Shown in pieces: positions 36,372-44,470 of a DNA stretch of 64,000 bases. The translations under genes were made by a program, and so were the position numbers. The DNA is from Olsenella sp. KGMB02461 (GTDB lineage Bacteria; Actinomycetota; Coriobacteriia; Coriobacteriales; Atopobiaceae), in contig NZ_JABAHI010000008.1 in assembly GCF_012584445.1 (NCBI RefSeq), positions 496,001 through 560,000 of the forward strand, in the 5' to 3' direction. Position 1 is the stretch's first letter. Every line of letters starts with the position of its first letter. The notes beneath the pieces were generated by a model. The model saw only the letters and a list, made by a program, of their open reading frames with translations, had not been told where the DNA came from and did not search any database.

Positions 36372-36956
36372 CTAAGAGCGCTGGGAGAGCGGCCGAGTAT
36401 CTTGGCGCCCCATGGAGTGCTGGGCAAAGAGAGGATCGTCTTCCCAAAGGCAGCCTCTGCCGGCCTTGAGTGACGCAGGCACGTCTAGAAGACGCTGGTT
36501 TTGAGAACCCCTAAAGCGCAGAGTGATGTCTTTGAGCTCTTGAATAAAGGGGCCATCCACCAGCACGTCTATGGAGGAAAGCAGGTCAGAGGTGGCCTCG
36601 GTATGGCGGGGGCTTTGAGGGTCTATCAAGTCTTCGAAGATGTCGCCGGTATAGACCCAGATGGTCTTCTTGGGATAGACGCGCTTCACGCGCTTCAAGA
36701 AGGGTGCCAGCGCCCGCTGGTTGGCAGGCTCCATAGGCTCCCCACCCAGCACGCTTAAGCCGGCAATGTAGCCGGGGGCCAACGAGTCAATGATGGCTTG
36801 CTGCTCCTCTTCATCAAAGGTGTTGCCATAGTGGAAGTTCCAGGCCACTTCATTAAAGCATTCGGGGCAGGCATGGGTGCAGCCTGATACAAAGAGGCTG
36901 GTACGCACACCGGTGCCGTTGGCGATATCACAGTATTTTATGGTTGCGTAGTTCAT
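36372..36956 (-). CDS. nrdG: Anaerobic ribonucleotide reductase activase NrdG
   Basis: NrdG is the radical SAM enzyme that installs the glycyl radical on NrdD. The 194-residue protein has the CxxxCxxC cluster motif as CTHACPEC (residues 26-33), the GGEP motif as LGGEPM near 70, and YTGDIFEDL near 103. Length is slightly above the usual 155-175 because of a polar C-terminal tail of about 25 residues. The ATG at 36956 has TGGAG upstream. A hairpin with a T-run separates it from nrdD and may lower its expression relative to the reductase. Confidence 0.95.
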   Translation of the reverse strand: MNYATIKYCDIANGTGVRTSLFVSGCTHACPECFNEVAWNFHYGNTFDEEEQQAIIDSLAPGYIAGLSVLGGEPMEPANQRALAPFLKRVKRVYPKKTIWVYTGDIFEDLIDPQSPRHTEATSDLLSSIDVLVDGPFIQELKDITLRFRGSQNQRLLDVPASLKAGRGCLWEDDPLFAQHSMGRQDTRPLSQRS

Positions 36957-36973
36957 AGAATGCTCCAGGGTTC

Positions 36974-37012
36974 AAAAAGGCACCCCGCCCCCGCTTTGGG
37001 AGTGGGGTGCCT
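36974..37012 (-). terminator. Terminator-like hairpin between nrdD and nrdG
   Basis: GGCACCCCACTCCC pairs with GGGGGCGGGGTGCC to form a long GC-rich stem followed by five T residues on the minus strand. It lies between the nrdD stop and the nrdG start, only 18 bases before the nrdG ATG. Confidence 0.75.
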
Positions 37013-37041
37013 CGTCAACGACTCAAGGTTGCAAGGGATTC

Positions 37042-39264
37042 CTAGAGGTGCAGCACGCGGTCGCGGATCTCTTCGGTACGGCCCTGATTCCAGAACTGAG
37101 TGCCAATGTAGCCGCAGGTGCGACGGGCGACATTGAGGGTGTTCTGGTCGCGATTGCCGCAGTGGGGGCATTCCCATACCAGCTTGCCGTCGTCTTCGAC
37201 GATCTGGATCTCGCCGTCGTAGCCACACTTCTGACAGTAGTCACTCTTGGTGTTGAGCTCGGCATACATGATGTTGTCGTAGATGAAGCGCAGCACGCTC
37301 ATCACGGCCTCCAGGTTGTCCTGCATATCGGGCACCTCCACATAGGAGATGGCGCCGCCGGGAGACAAACGCTGGAACTCGCTCTCGAACTTAAGCTTGG
37401 TAAAGGCGTCGATCTCCTCCGACACATGGACGTGATAGCTGTTGGTGATGTAGCCCTTATCGGTAATGCCGGGAATGATGCCAAAGCGGCGCTGGAGGCA
37501 GCGTGCGAACTTGTAGGTAGTGGACTCCAACGGCGTGCCGTAGAGGGAGAAGTCGATGTTGCTCTCCTCTTTCCACTGAGCGCACTTGTCGTTCATGTGT
37601 TGCATGACAGCCAAGGCGAAGGGGGTCGCAGCCTCGTCGGTGTGGGAATGGCCGGTCATGTAGCGCACGCACTCGTAGAGGCCGGCATAGCCCAGCGAGA
37701 TGGTGGAGTAGCCGCCATAGAGCAGGGGGTCGATGGTGGCTCCCTTGGGAAGGCGCGCCAAAGCGCCGTACTGCCAGAGGATTGGCGCCGCGTCGGAGAC
37801 AGTGCCCTTGAGGCGGTTGTGGCGGCAGAGCAGCGCGCGATGGCAAAGCTCCAGGCGCTCGTCGAAGATCTCCCAGAAGCGATCCATATCTCCACCGCTG
37901 GAGAGGGCTACGTCAGGCAGGTTGATGGTGACCACGCCCTGGTTGAAGCGGCCGTAGTACTTGGGCTTGCCCGGCTCGTAGTTGCCTGCATTGGCCACGT
38001 TGTCGTAGCCGTTGCCAGAGCGGTCAGGGGTGAGGAAGCTGCGGCAGCCCATGCAGGTGTACACATCGCCCTCGCCCGGCTGCTCGCCGCGGGAGAGCTT
38101 GAGCTGGCGCATGATCTTCTCGGAGATGTAGTCGGGCACCATGCGCTTGGCGGTGCACTTGGCAGCCAGCTGGGTGAGGTAGTAATACTTTTGGCCAGGC
38201 TCGATGTTGTCGTCCTCGAGCACGTAGATGAGCTTGGGGAAGGCCGGGGTCACCCAGACGCCGGCCTCGTTCTTGACGCCCTCGAAGCGCTGGCGCAACG
38301 TCTCCTCGATCACCAGCGCCAGATCGTGTTTCTCTTGCGCGTTGCGGGCCTCGTTGAGGTACATGAAGACCGTCACGAAGGGGGCCTGGCCGTTGGTGGT
38401 CATAAGGGTGACCACCTGATACTGGATGGTTTGCACGCCGCGGCGAATCTCGTCGAGCAGGCGTTCCTCCACAATGCGGTCCACCTGCTCTTGGGTGGGC
38501 TCAAAGCCCAGCTCGTCGAGCTCTTGGGCGACCTCGCGGCGAATGCGCTTGCGGCTTACATCTACAAAGGGAGCCAGATGGGTGAGGGAGATGGACTGGC
38601 CGCCATACTGGCTGGAAGCCACCTGGGCGATGATCTGCGTGGCAATGTTGCAAGCGGTGGAGAAGGAGTGGGGCTTCTCGATGAGGGTGCCAGAGATGAC
38701 GGTGCCGTTTTGCAGCATGTCTTCCAGGTTCACCAGGTCGCAGTTGTGCATGTGCTGCGCATAGTAGTCTGCGTCGTGGAAGTGGATGATGCCTTCTTTG
38801 TGGGCGTCGACGATCTCCTGAGGCAACAGCAGGCGGTTGGTGAGGTCTTTGGACACCTCGCCCGCCATGTAGTCGCGTTGGACGGAGTTGACCGTGGGAT
38901 TCTTATTGGAATTCTCTTGCTTGACGTCCTCGTTGTTGCACTCGATGAGCGACAGGATGCGGTCATCGGTGGTGTTGGAGGTGCGCTTGAGGTTCTGGAT
39001 GTAACGATAGGTGATGTAGTTGCGAGCCACCGAGAAGGCGCCCTTGGCCATGATCTGATCCTCGACCATGTCTTGGACTTCTTCTACGGTGACGGTGTGG
39101 CCGCAGACCTCGCACTCAGCCTCCACCGCGGTGGCCGCGTCATCTATTTGGGCGGCGGTCAAACGAAGATCCTGGGGCACGGTGATGTTGGCTTTGGTTA
39201 TAGCATTGATGATCTTGGTGACATCGAAGGTGACCTCTGAGCCGTTACGCTTGGTGATCTTCAT
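37042..39264 (-). CDS. nrdD: Anaerobic ribonucleoside-triphosphate reductase NrdD
   Basis: NrdD makes deoxyribonucleotides without oxygen. The 740-residue product has an N-terminal ATP-cone (about 1-95, MKITKRNGSEVTFDVTKI), the barrel with CMGCRS near 408, and the C-terminal zinc site CQKC...CPHC (near 680-702). The glycyl radical motif RTCGYIGTQFW has the radical Gly at 718. All catalytic elements are present. It is preceded by a 557-base gap with regulatory signals and followed by nrdG. The large open frame on the opposite strand over the same bases is a codon-bias shadow. Confidence 0.97.
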   Translation of the reverse strand: MKITKRNGSEVTFDVTKIINAITKANITVPQDLRLTAAQIDDAATAVEAECEVCGHTVTVEEVQDMVEDQIMAKGAFSVARNYITYRYIQNLKRTSNTTDDRILSLIECNNEDVKQENSNKNPTVNSVQRDYMAGEVSKDLTNRLLLPQEIVDAHKEGIIHFHDADYYAQHMHNCDLVNLEDMLQNGTVISGTLIEKPHSFSTACNIATQIIAQVASSQYGGQSISLTHLAPFVDVSRKRIRREVAQELDELGFEPTQEQVDRIVEERLLDEIRRGVQTIQYQVVTLMTTNGQAPFVTVFMYLNEARNAQEKHDLALVIEETLRQRFEGVKNEAGVWVTPAFPKLIYVLEDDNIEPGQKYYYLTQLAAKCTAKRMVPDYISEKIMRQLKLSRGEQPGEGDVYTCMGCRSFLTPDRSGNGYDNVANAGNYEPGKPKYYGRFNQGVVTINLPDVALSSGGDMDRFWEIFDERLELCHRALLCRHNRLKGTVSDAAPILWQYGALARLPKGATIDPLLYGGYSTISLGYAGLYECVRYMTGHSHTDEAATPFALAVMQHMNDKCAQWKEESNIDFSLYGTPLESTTYKFARCLQRRFGIIPGITDKGYITNSYHVHVSEEIDAFTKLKFESEFQRLSPGGAISYVEVPDMQDNLEAVMSVLRFIYDNIMYAELNTKSDYCQKCGYDGEIQIVEDDGKLVWECPHCGNRDQNTLNVARRTCGYIGTQFWNQGRTEEIRDRVLHL

Positions 39265-39322
39265 GGGCGATCTCTTCTCATTGGTTGCAGGAATAGTGTC
39301 GAAAACTTAGGCAGAATGCCAA

Positions 39323-39338
39323 GTACTAAATATTGTGG
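39323..39338 (-). promoter_or_regulatory. Candidate NrdR box (proximal)
   Basis: Minus-strand CCACAATATTTAGTAC matches 12 of 16 positions of the remembered NrdR consensus ACACWATATATWGTGT. NrdR represses ribonucleotide reductase genes in most bacteria. It lies 59 bases before the nrdD start. Confidence 0.5.
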
Positions 39339-39406
39339 TAGCCGCCGGATGCACCCCAGGTGGTGACGGGAGCAAATGTCGCAGCGCACATCCCACTATA
39401 GGAAGG

Positions 39407-39467
39407 AAAAAAGTCGAGATTAAGCCTTGACTTTTGCAGGCGGTAGTTTTTCTTTCCTCCACCTGCA
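39407..39467 (-). promoter_or_regulatory. Two tandem hairpins in the nrdD leader (attenuator-like)
   Basis: Read on the minus strand, TGCAGGTGG/CCGCCTGCA forms a 9-bp stem with one G-T pair (39467-39435). It is followed at once by AAAAGTC/GACTTTT and a T-run (39435-39407). The second is a weak intrinsic-terminator shape. Together they could form an attenuator; this is inference. Confidence 0.4.
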
Positions 39468-39498
39468 TACCATTTATAGAATGCTATCAGGCTTGATA

Positions 39499-39514
39499 CC
39501 ACTATATGTTGTAT
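39499..39514 (+). promoter_or_regulatory. Candidate NrdR box (distal)
   Basis: Plus-strand CCACTATATGTTGTAT matches 13 of 16 consensus positions. It lies 176 bases (centre to centre) from the proximal box, much further than the usual spacing of about three helical turns. Confidence 0.45.
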
Positions 39515-39560
39515 CCACCTGTATCACTTCTATTCCTCGGGAACGTAAAGTCCTGCGAGG

Positions 39561-39645
39561 TCGCACAGGGCCGCTGGTTGAGAAAGCCCTGCATAGCCCC
39601 ACCAAACGGCCACCTATAGCCAGGTGAGTCCGGCTTGAGACAACC
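39561..39645. ncRNA. Candidate structured RNA element (pseudoknot-like), strand uncertain
   Basis: A GC-rich block in AT-rich surroundings. CAGGGC (39566-39571) pairs with GCCCTG (39586-39591); GGTTG in its loop (39576-39580) can pair with CAACC at 39641-39645; and CACCT/AGGTG (39611-39626) forms a third helix. The layout resembles a riboswitch-like pseudoknot on the nrdD leader strand, but it matches no class I know. Confidence 0.35.
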
Positions 39646-39749
39646 ACAAGATATAGGGGTGATAAAGGACGCATATTATTAGGGGGCCACGCATCGTATT
39701 CGATGTTTATAGATATATAGAATCTGCTCATAGAGCTGGGTCATCCATG

Positions 39750-39788
39750 AAAAAAGAGGACATGGCCGAGTGAACGGCATGTCCTCTT
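39750..39788 (-). terminator. Terminator of trpS
   Basis: AAGAGGACATG and CATGTCCTCTT form an 11-bp perfect stem with an inner GCC/GGC pairing, followed by six T residues on the minus strand. It lies 33 bases after the trpS stop. Confidence 0.9.
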
Positions 39789-39821
39789 ACGCACACGTGA
39801 AGATAGTATCAACGGGGCGCG

Positions 39822-40871
39822 TCAGTACACCATTCCCATGGCCTCGCGCACCTGGGCCAGCGTCTCGTTGGCGATGGCATTGGCGCGACGATTGCCCTCG
39901 CTTAGGACCTCTTTCACAAGATCGGGGTTCTGGGCAAGCTCGGCGCGGCGCTCGCGGACAGGCTCCAGATAGCCGTTGACCGCCTCGGTCACATAGCGCT
40001 TGAGGGCGCCTGAGCCGTCATTGCCAATGGACTCGGCGATCTCTTGAGGGTCGCGGCCGGTGACTGTGGCCGCAGTGGTGATAAGGGCAGAGACGCCTGG
40101 ACGGTTCTCGGGATCGAAGGTGATCAAGCGCTCCGAGTCGGTCTTGGATTTCTTGATGAGGCGGGCGGTCTCCTCGGCAGTCATAGAGATGGCAATGGCA
40201 TTGCCATAGCTCTTGGACATCTTGCGGCCATCGAGACCCGGCAAAAGGGGCGTCTCCGATAGCAAGCCTACAGGCATGGGAAACACCTGGCCATAGCGCT
40301 CGTTGAAGCGACGGGCGATGTTTCTGGTTTGCTCGATGTGCGGCAGCTGGTCACGGCCTACAGGCACCACATTGGCTTTGCAAAAGAGGATGTCGCAGGC
40401 TTGGTGTACCGGATAGGTGAGCAGCAGGCCGGTCAGCGCATGACCGGAGGCTTCCTGCTCGGCCTTAACGGTTGGATTGCGCAAAAGCTCGGACTCGGTG
40501 ACCAGCGACAAGAAGGGCAGCATCAGCTGGTTGAGCGCGGGTACCGCCGAGTGGGTGAAGATCATGGTCTTCTCTGGGTTGACTCCCAGCGCCAGGTAAT
40601 CCAGCACCATGTCATAGGTGTACTGACGGATATGCTCGGTATTGTCGCGATCGGTGATCACCTGATAGTCGGCGATCAAGATGTTGGTGTGCACGCCCAT
40701 ATCCTGCATGCGGATGCGCTCGCGTATAGTGCCAAAAAAATGGCCCAGATGCAGATGGCCCGTGGGACGGTCGCCGGATAGCATAGTGAAGCTTTGAGGG
40801 TCTGCCTTGAGCTTCTCCCAGGTAGCCTCAGAGCGCCTATGGGCCTCTGCGTAGCTGTCCTCGTTTGCCAT
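39822..40871 (-). CDS. trpS: Tryptophanyl-tRNA synthetase
   Basis: TrpS charges tRNA-Trp. The 349-residue product has the class I signatures PTGHLHLGHFFG (36-47, HIGH-like) and GRKMSKSYGNAI (near 215). Also visible are DYQVITDRDN and VPVGRDQLPHIE. Length and motifs are normal. The gene is preceded by a 233-base gap that holds a copy of the dispersed motif and the terminator of the transporter gene upstream. No T-box leader is visible before it. Confidence 0.96.
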   Translation of the reverse strand: MANEDSYAEAHRRSEATWEKLKADPQSFTMLSGDRPTGHLHLGHFFGTIRERIRMQDMGVHTNILIADYQVITDRDNTEHIRQYTYDMVLDYLALGVNPEKTMIFTHSAVPALNQLMLPFLSLVTESELLRNPTVKAEQEASGHALTGLLLTYPVHQACDILFCKANVVPVGRDQLPHIEQTRNIARRFNERYGQVFPMPVGLLSETPLLPGLDGRKMSKSYGNAIAISMTAEETARLIKKSKTDSERLITFDPENRPGVSALITTAATVTGRDPQEIAESIGNDGSGALKRYVTEAVNGYLEPVRERRAELAQNPDLVKEVLSEGNRRANAIANETLAQVREAMGMVY

Positions 40872-40955
40872 GGGTCATCCGCTCCTTAATGCGTGTGGGT
40901 CTCTAACCCGTCAATAATACCCCGTATCTTACAGACAGAAACCCCGCAAAGCGCT

Positions 40956-40968
40956 TGCCGAGAAACCC
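40956..40968 (-). repeat. Dispersed motif copy, intergenic (perfect consensus)
   Basis: Minus-strand GGGTTTCTCGGCA, 85 bases upstream of the trpS start, in non-coding sequence. It shows that the motif is not driven by codon use. Confidence 0.65.
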
Positions 40969-41004
40969 GGGCCACCCAGGCTCACAGCCCATCCCTCATA
41001 CCCT

Positions 41005-41045
41005 AAGAAAAAAGGAGCTGCAACCCTCACGAGTTGCAGCTCCTT
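41005..41045 (-). terminator. Terminator of the YfcC-type transporter gene
   Basis: AAGGAGCTGCAAC and GTTGCAGCTCCTT form a perfect 13-bp stem with an 8-base loop, followed by TTTTTTCTT on the minus strand. Confidence 0.92.
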
Positions 41046-41104
41046 CATAGATTCGTACCTAGGCTACCCAGCGGTAGTAATAGCCTCTGTCTGCGAGCGC
41101 TCCC

Positions 41105-42694
41105 TTAGGCAGCAGCCGGCACGATGAACATGCATGCCAGGGTCACGATGACCACAAGCACGATGAAGAGCACCACCAAGAGCTTGGTGGCGAACTTGAG
41201 CCAGGTGGAGTACTCCACGCGTGCCAGTGCCAGGCCGCCCATAATGGCGCCGGAGGTGGGGGTGAACAGGTTCACAAATCCGTTGGCGGAGGAGTAAATC
41301 TGCACCATGACCTCGGGGGAGAAGCCCAGATCCACAGCCAGGGGCCCCATGATGGGCATGGAGACGGTGGCCATGCCGGAGCTGGAGGGGATCAGGAAGG
41401 ACAGCAGCACGTAGAGGATGAAGGACAGCGGCGCGAAGACGATGGCGCTCATGCCCTTGAGGCCTTCGGCGGCAGTGGCCAAGATCCAGTCGGACAGACC
41501 GGTGACGCCCATGAGGACGGAGACGCCACGGGCCAGAGCAATGACGAGCACAACGCCCATCATGTCGCCGGCGCCGGCGATGAAGCCGTCCACCAGCTCG
41601 CGCTCGGAAAGGCCGGCCACGATGCCGATGATGATAGCCATCAGCAAGAACCAGGCAGTAGCCTCGGCGAAGTACCACTGGCCCAGAGGGGTGCCGGTGA
41701 GGAATGCAGACCAGCCGTTGGAGGTGGTGGTCTCAGTGGTGATCACCGCGTCAGGCTCGGTGTTGAAGGCCAGCACGCCGTCGGCGCCAGCGTCAGACCA
41801 GCCAGCCACGATGTCGTCGCCGGTGATGGGGGCCATGGCCTCCTCGGAAGCATAGCCTACGTTGAAGGCGTTGACGCCCAGGTCCTCCCAGGGGATGAAG
41901 CCGATGATCATGACCAAGAAGGTGACGGCGAAGAGCACCAGAACGGCCTTCTGACGGCCAGTGACCTCAGTGGTGGTGGAAACGGCGGCGGCAGCCTCGC
42001 CGTACTCCTTCTCAGCAGCCTCGATCTCGTGGCCGGTGAGGATGGACTTGCCGGTGTCGGCCTTGACCTTCTTCGCGTACTTGTAGACATACACGATGGA
42101 GATGGCGTTGGACACCACCATGAGGATGAGGCCCAGCACGATGATGATGGTCTGATTCACCGGAATGCCGATGGAGGTAAGCGTGGCAGAGGCAACGCCG
42201 GTGGCGAAGGGGTTGACGGTGGAGCCAAGCACACCGCAACCAGCGCCCAGAAGTACCATGGCGGCGCCTACGAGCACGTCGGTGCCTGCAGCCATCATGG
42301 TGGCAGCCAAAAGCGCGTAGAAGCCCACGGACTCCTCGCAGAAGCCGTAGGTGGTGCCCATAATGGAGAAGATGATCATGAGGATGGGGATGAGGCGCAG
42401 CTCATTGCCGCCCATGGCACGCACCAGAGCAGAGATGCCCGCATTCAGCGCGCCGGACTTCTCGACCATAGCCAGAAAGCCGCCGAGCACCATGACGAAG
42501 AGGCATACGTCGACGGCGTCGACGAAGCCCTCGGCGGGAGCCATGACCACATCGCCCAGAGTAGCGGCGGTGATGTCAGGGATGCCGGCAGCCATGGCAA
42601 CGGAGATGAGAGCCACGATAATCAACATAATGATGAGAATCGTGTAAGAAGTAAGCATCTCCCGCTTCTTCTTAGGCTTTGTCACATCTGACAT
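41105..42694 (-). CDS. YfcC-family membrane transporter
   Basis: The 529-residue protein has about twelve membrane segments and belongs to the YfcC/DcuC-type anaerobic carriers. Typical parts are the MVLGGFLAMVEKSGALNAGI segment near 80 and the repeated helix-loop layout with GTTYGFCEESVGFY near 120 and LIPSSSGMATVSMPIMGPLA near 445. Family members inside arginine-deiminase clusters are thought to move arginine, ornithine or related amino acids, and that is my inference here. The ATG at 42694 has AAAGGAG 8 bases upstream. The next gene upstream is the aminotransferase, 501 bases away, so it is probably a separate transcript. Confidence 0.8.
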   Translation of the reverse strand: MSDVTKPKKKREMLTSYTILIIMLIIVALISVAMAAGIPDITAATLGDVVMAPAEGFVDAVDVCLFVMVLGGFLAMVEKSGALNAGISALVRAMGGNELRLIPILMIIFSIMGTTYGFCEESVGFYALLAATMMAAGTDVLVGAAMVLLGAGCGVLGSTVNPFATGVASATLTSIGIPVNQTIIIVLGLILMVVSNAISIVYVYKYAKKVKADTGKSILTGHEIEAAEKEYGEAAAAVSTTTEVTGRQKAVLVLFAVTFLVMIIGFIPWEDLGVNAFNVGYASEEAMAPITGDDIVAGWSDAGADGVLAFNTEPDAVITTETTTSNGWSAFLTGTPLGQWYFAEATAWFLLMAIIIGIVAGLSERELVDGFIAGAGDMMGVVLVIALARGVSVLMGVTGLSDWILATAAEGLKGMSAIVFAPLSFILYVLLSFLIPSSSGMATVSMPIMGPLAVDLGFSPEVMVQIYSSANGFVNLFTPTSGAIMGGLALARVEYSTWLKFATKLLVVLFIVLVVIVTLACMFIVPAAA

Positions 42695-43054
42695 GCCTGG
42701 TTCTCCTTTCTTTTTCATAGGCCGCTTGTGTCCTATGAATACGGAAGTTACAAACCGCTGTTTTCAAGCTGTTTGAGATTAACAAAAAGATAGCTATATG
42801 TGATGCAAAAAAGCCCTGTTATTACACGCTTTTACGCTGAACGGTCTATGTTTACCAACTATTCGGGGAGTTTTTATACATAAATATAGTTGGTTATGCA
42901 ACTTGAGACATAGTACGACACCCATAGTTCTGATGAGTGTATATACACGCCTTTTAGGCCAGCGGAAACCTTGCGGCAATCAAAGACTGTCCGCCGAAAT
43001 CTTCTTGCAATCGACCCTCATCAGGGTTATGGAAAGACAAGCTGTGAGAAGGAG

Positions 43055-43126
43055 GCGTTTTGTCGGCAAGGCAAGACCCGGCGACGCCTGCGCCCTTGCC
43101 GCATCTCCCCTGCTGCCGACAAACGC
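43055..43126. repeat. Nested inverted repeat
   Basis: GCGTTTTGTCGGCA (43055-43068) pairs with TGCCGACAAACGC (43114-43126), 13 bp with a one-base bulge. Inside it GGCAAG (43070-43075) pairs with CTTGCC (43095-43100). No T-run follows on either strand, so it is a structured RNA or DNA element rather than a simple terminator. Confidence 0.6.
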
Positions 43127-43127
43127 A

Positions 43128-43163
43128 ACCAGGGCACCCAAAATCTCTTCTGAGTGCCCTGGT
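43128..43163 (-). terminator. 3' hairpin of the aminotransferase gene
   Basis: ACCAGGGCAC and GTGCCCTGGT form a perfect 10-bp stem 33 bases after the stop. Only a broken T-run (TGCGTTTG) follows, so termination may be weak. Confidence 0.6.
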
Positions 43164-43195
43164 GTGAGGTGCATTGGAAAAGCTTAAATAGCTCT

Positions 43196-44323
43196 TTAGA
43201 GTGCTGCGAGAGCCTGGCCCAAAAGATCCAAGCCCTTGTGGAGCTCCTCTTCGGGGCAGCAGTAACCCAGACGGGCGCCCCCTGGCAAATCGAAGCAGCT
43301 GCCAGGAATCAACAGCAAGCCATAATTATCCAGCAGATTCAGGCAGAATTGCTTGTCGTCCAGGCCTTCCGGCAAGTCCAGCGACAGATAGGAAACGGGC
43401 ACTCCATGAGGCGCGCACCAATGGGCCTTGGGGGTCTTGGACAACCACTCCTCCACCACCTGCGCGCGGTCGGAGATGATCGCGCGGTTGCGAGCAAGCA
43501 CTTCCTGGGCATGGTCGAGCACCAAGGTGCCCAGCAGATCGTTTTCCACGCCGGCACAAATGAGCGTGTAGTCGCGCAGGGTGCGAATGCGGTCTGCCAC
43601 AGGCTGCGGAGCCACAACCCACCCCATGCGCAATCCCGGTGCCGAAAAGGACTTGGAAAGCGAATTGGTAACCACTGCTTTCTCGTACACATCCAGCATG
43701 GAGACGTAACCCTGGTCTTGGGCCACCGGTAGATAGACCTCGTCGGACAACACATAGGCATCGACGCTGCGAGCGATCTCGGCAATGGCCTCCAAGTCCT
43801 CTTTACTAAAGATGGCGCCAGTGGGATTGGCGGCATTGTTGATGCAGATGAGCTTGGTTGAAGGTTTCACCAGCTTCTCAAGCTGCTCGATGGGTGCCAT
43901 CCAGCGAGTGCCGTCGCAAGCAAGTTCCCAATAGTCTACATGCGCCCCCAACATGCGTGGGATCTCCCAGAGGGGCTGGTAGGTAGGCCATTCACAGACC
44001 ACATGATCGCCGGCGTCGATCAGCGCCACCAGTGCGTCGCGGTTGGCGCCGGTAGCGCCATTTTCCTGAAGAATGAGGGAAGGATCGATCTCTTTCTCGT
44101 AAAGACGGGCTACGCCGGCCTTGAACTCTGCAGACCCCTCGATCCATCCATAGTCTTGACGCGCACCGTCGATGGCGGCGCCAATGGCTTTGCCGCCCTC
44201 GCCATCCAATGCGATGAGCTCTTCATATCCCATGGCAGAGACAGAGGACTGAGCGATATCGGTGGTGGCGCGCTTCTCGTATAAGTTGAGCCATACTTCA
44301 TTGGCAATAGGCAGTATATTCAT
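43196..44323 (-). CDS. PLP-dependent class I/II aminotransferase in the arginine cluster
   Basis: The 375-residue product is a fold-type I PLP enzyme: NNAANPTGA near 162-170 (Asn166), SDEVY (Asp194, Tyr197) and the PLP lysine in SLSKSFSAPGLRMGW (Lys224). The segment ENGATGANRDAL near 87-98 replaces the usual TxGxxxAL cofactor loop and is reminiscent of the capreomycidine-synthase-like branch, which acts on arginine derivatives. I hold that only as a possibility. It lies between an arginine/ornithine antiporter and the YfcC transporter, so an arginine, ornithine or citrulline-related substrate is reasonable. A plain arginine-independent aminotransferase cannot be excluded. Confidence 0.8.
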   Translation of the reverse strand: MNILPIANEVWLNLYEKRATTDIAQSSVSAMGYEELIALDGEGGKAIGAAIDGARQDYGWIEGSAEFKAGVARLYEKEIDPSLILQENGATGANRDALVALIDAGDHVVCEWPTYQPLWEIPRMLGAHVDYWELACDGTRWMAPIEQLEKLVKPSTKLICINNAANPTGAIFSKEDLEAIAEIARSVDAYVLSDEVYLPVAQDQGYVSMLDVYEKAVVTNSLSKSFSAPGLRMGWVVAPQPVADRIRTLRDYTLICAGVENDLLGTLVLDHAQEVLARNRAIISDRAQVVEEWLSKTPKAHWCAPHGVPVSYLSLDLPEGLDDKQFCLNLLDNYGLLLIPGSCFDLPGGARLGYCCPEEELHKGLDLLGQALAAL

Positions 44324-44470
44324 GGCTACCTCGCCCTCTTAATATCAAGTTATTATTTATTACCTCATATGCCGTGGCGCTGGGGCGTTACTGGTTGCGC
44401 CTCCCCGACAGATAGCACGGCAGAAGGCGACCTCCACAAGGAGACCGCCTTCCAAAGAACGCCAGCGATG

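Larger units (their letters stand above)
39265..39821. other. nrdD leader / trpS-nrdD intergenic region
   Basis: This 557-base gap holds the trpS terminator, a GC-rich structured block inside AT-rich sequence, two NrdR-box-like sites and two hairpins. No convincing protein gene is present: the short open frames on both strands (39427-39627 plus, 39474-39731 minus) lack ribosome sites and cross the structured elements. Confidence 0.6.
42695..43195. other. Intergenic region upstream of the YfcC gene
   Basis: About 500 bases, AT-rich next to the transporter and GC-rich next to the aminotransferase. It holds the perfect palindrome GTGTATATACAC (42937-42948), a long nested inverted repeat (43055-43126) and the aminotransferase 3' hairpin (43128-43163). 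No real gene is visible; the open frames here run through the hairpins. Confidence 0.6.

Noticed and set aside
37048-39240. 730-codon open frame antisense to nrdD
   Set aside because: The product is a Val/Leu/Gly-rich artefact with no known fold, and nrdD on the other strand has all catalytic motifs. High-GC codon bias keeps the opposite strand open. The same applies to other long antisense frames, for example over acnA, arcA and pckA.
39427-39731. Short open frames on both strands in the trpS-nrdD gap
   Set aside because: They cross hairpins and the structured block and have no ribosome sites; a regulatory reading of this gap explains more.
39265-39821. Cobalamin riboswitch upstream of nrdD
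   Set aside because: The B12-box and the other conserved blocks of that class are not visible on either strand.
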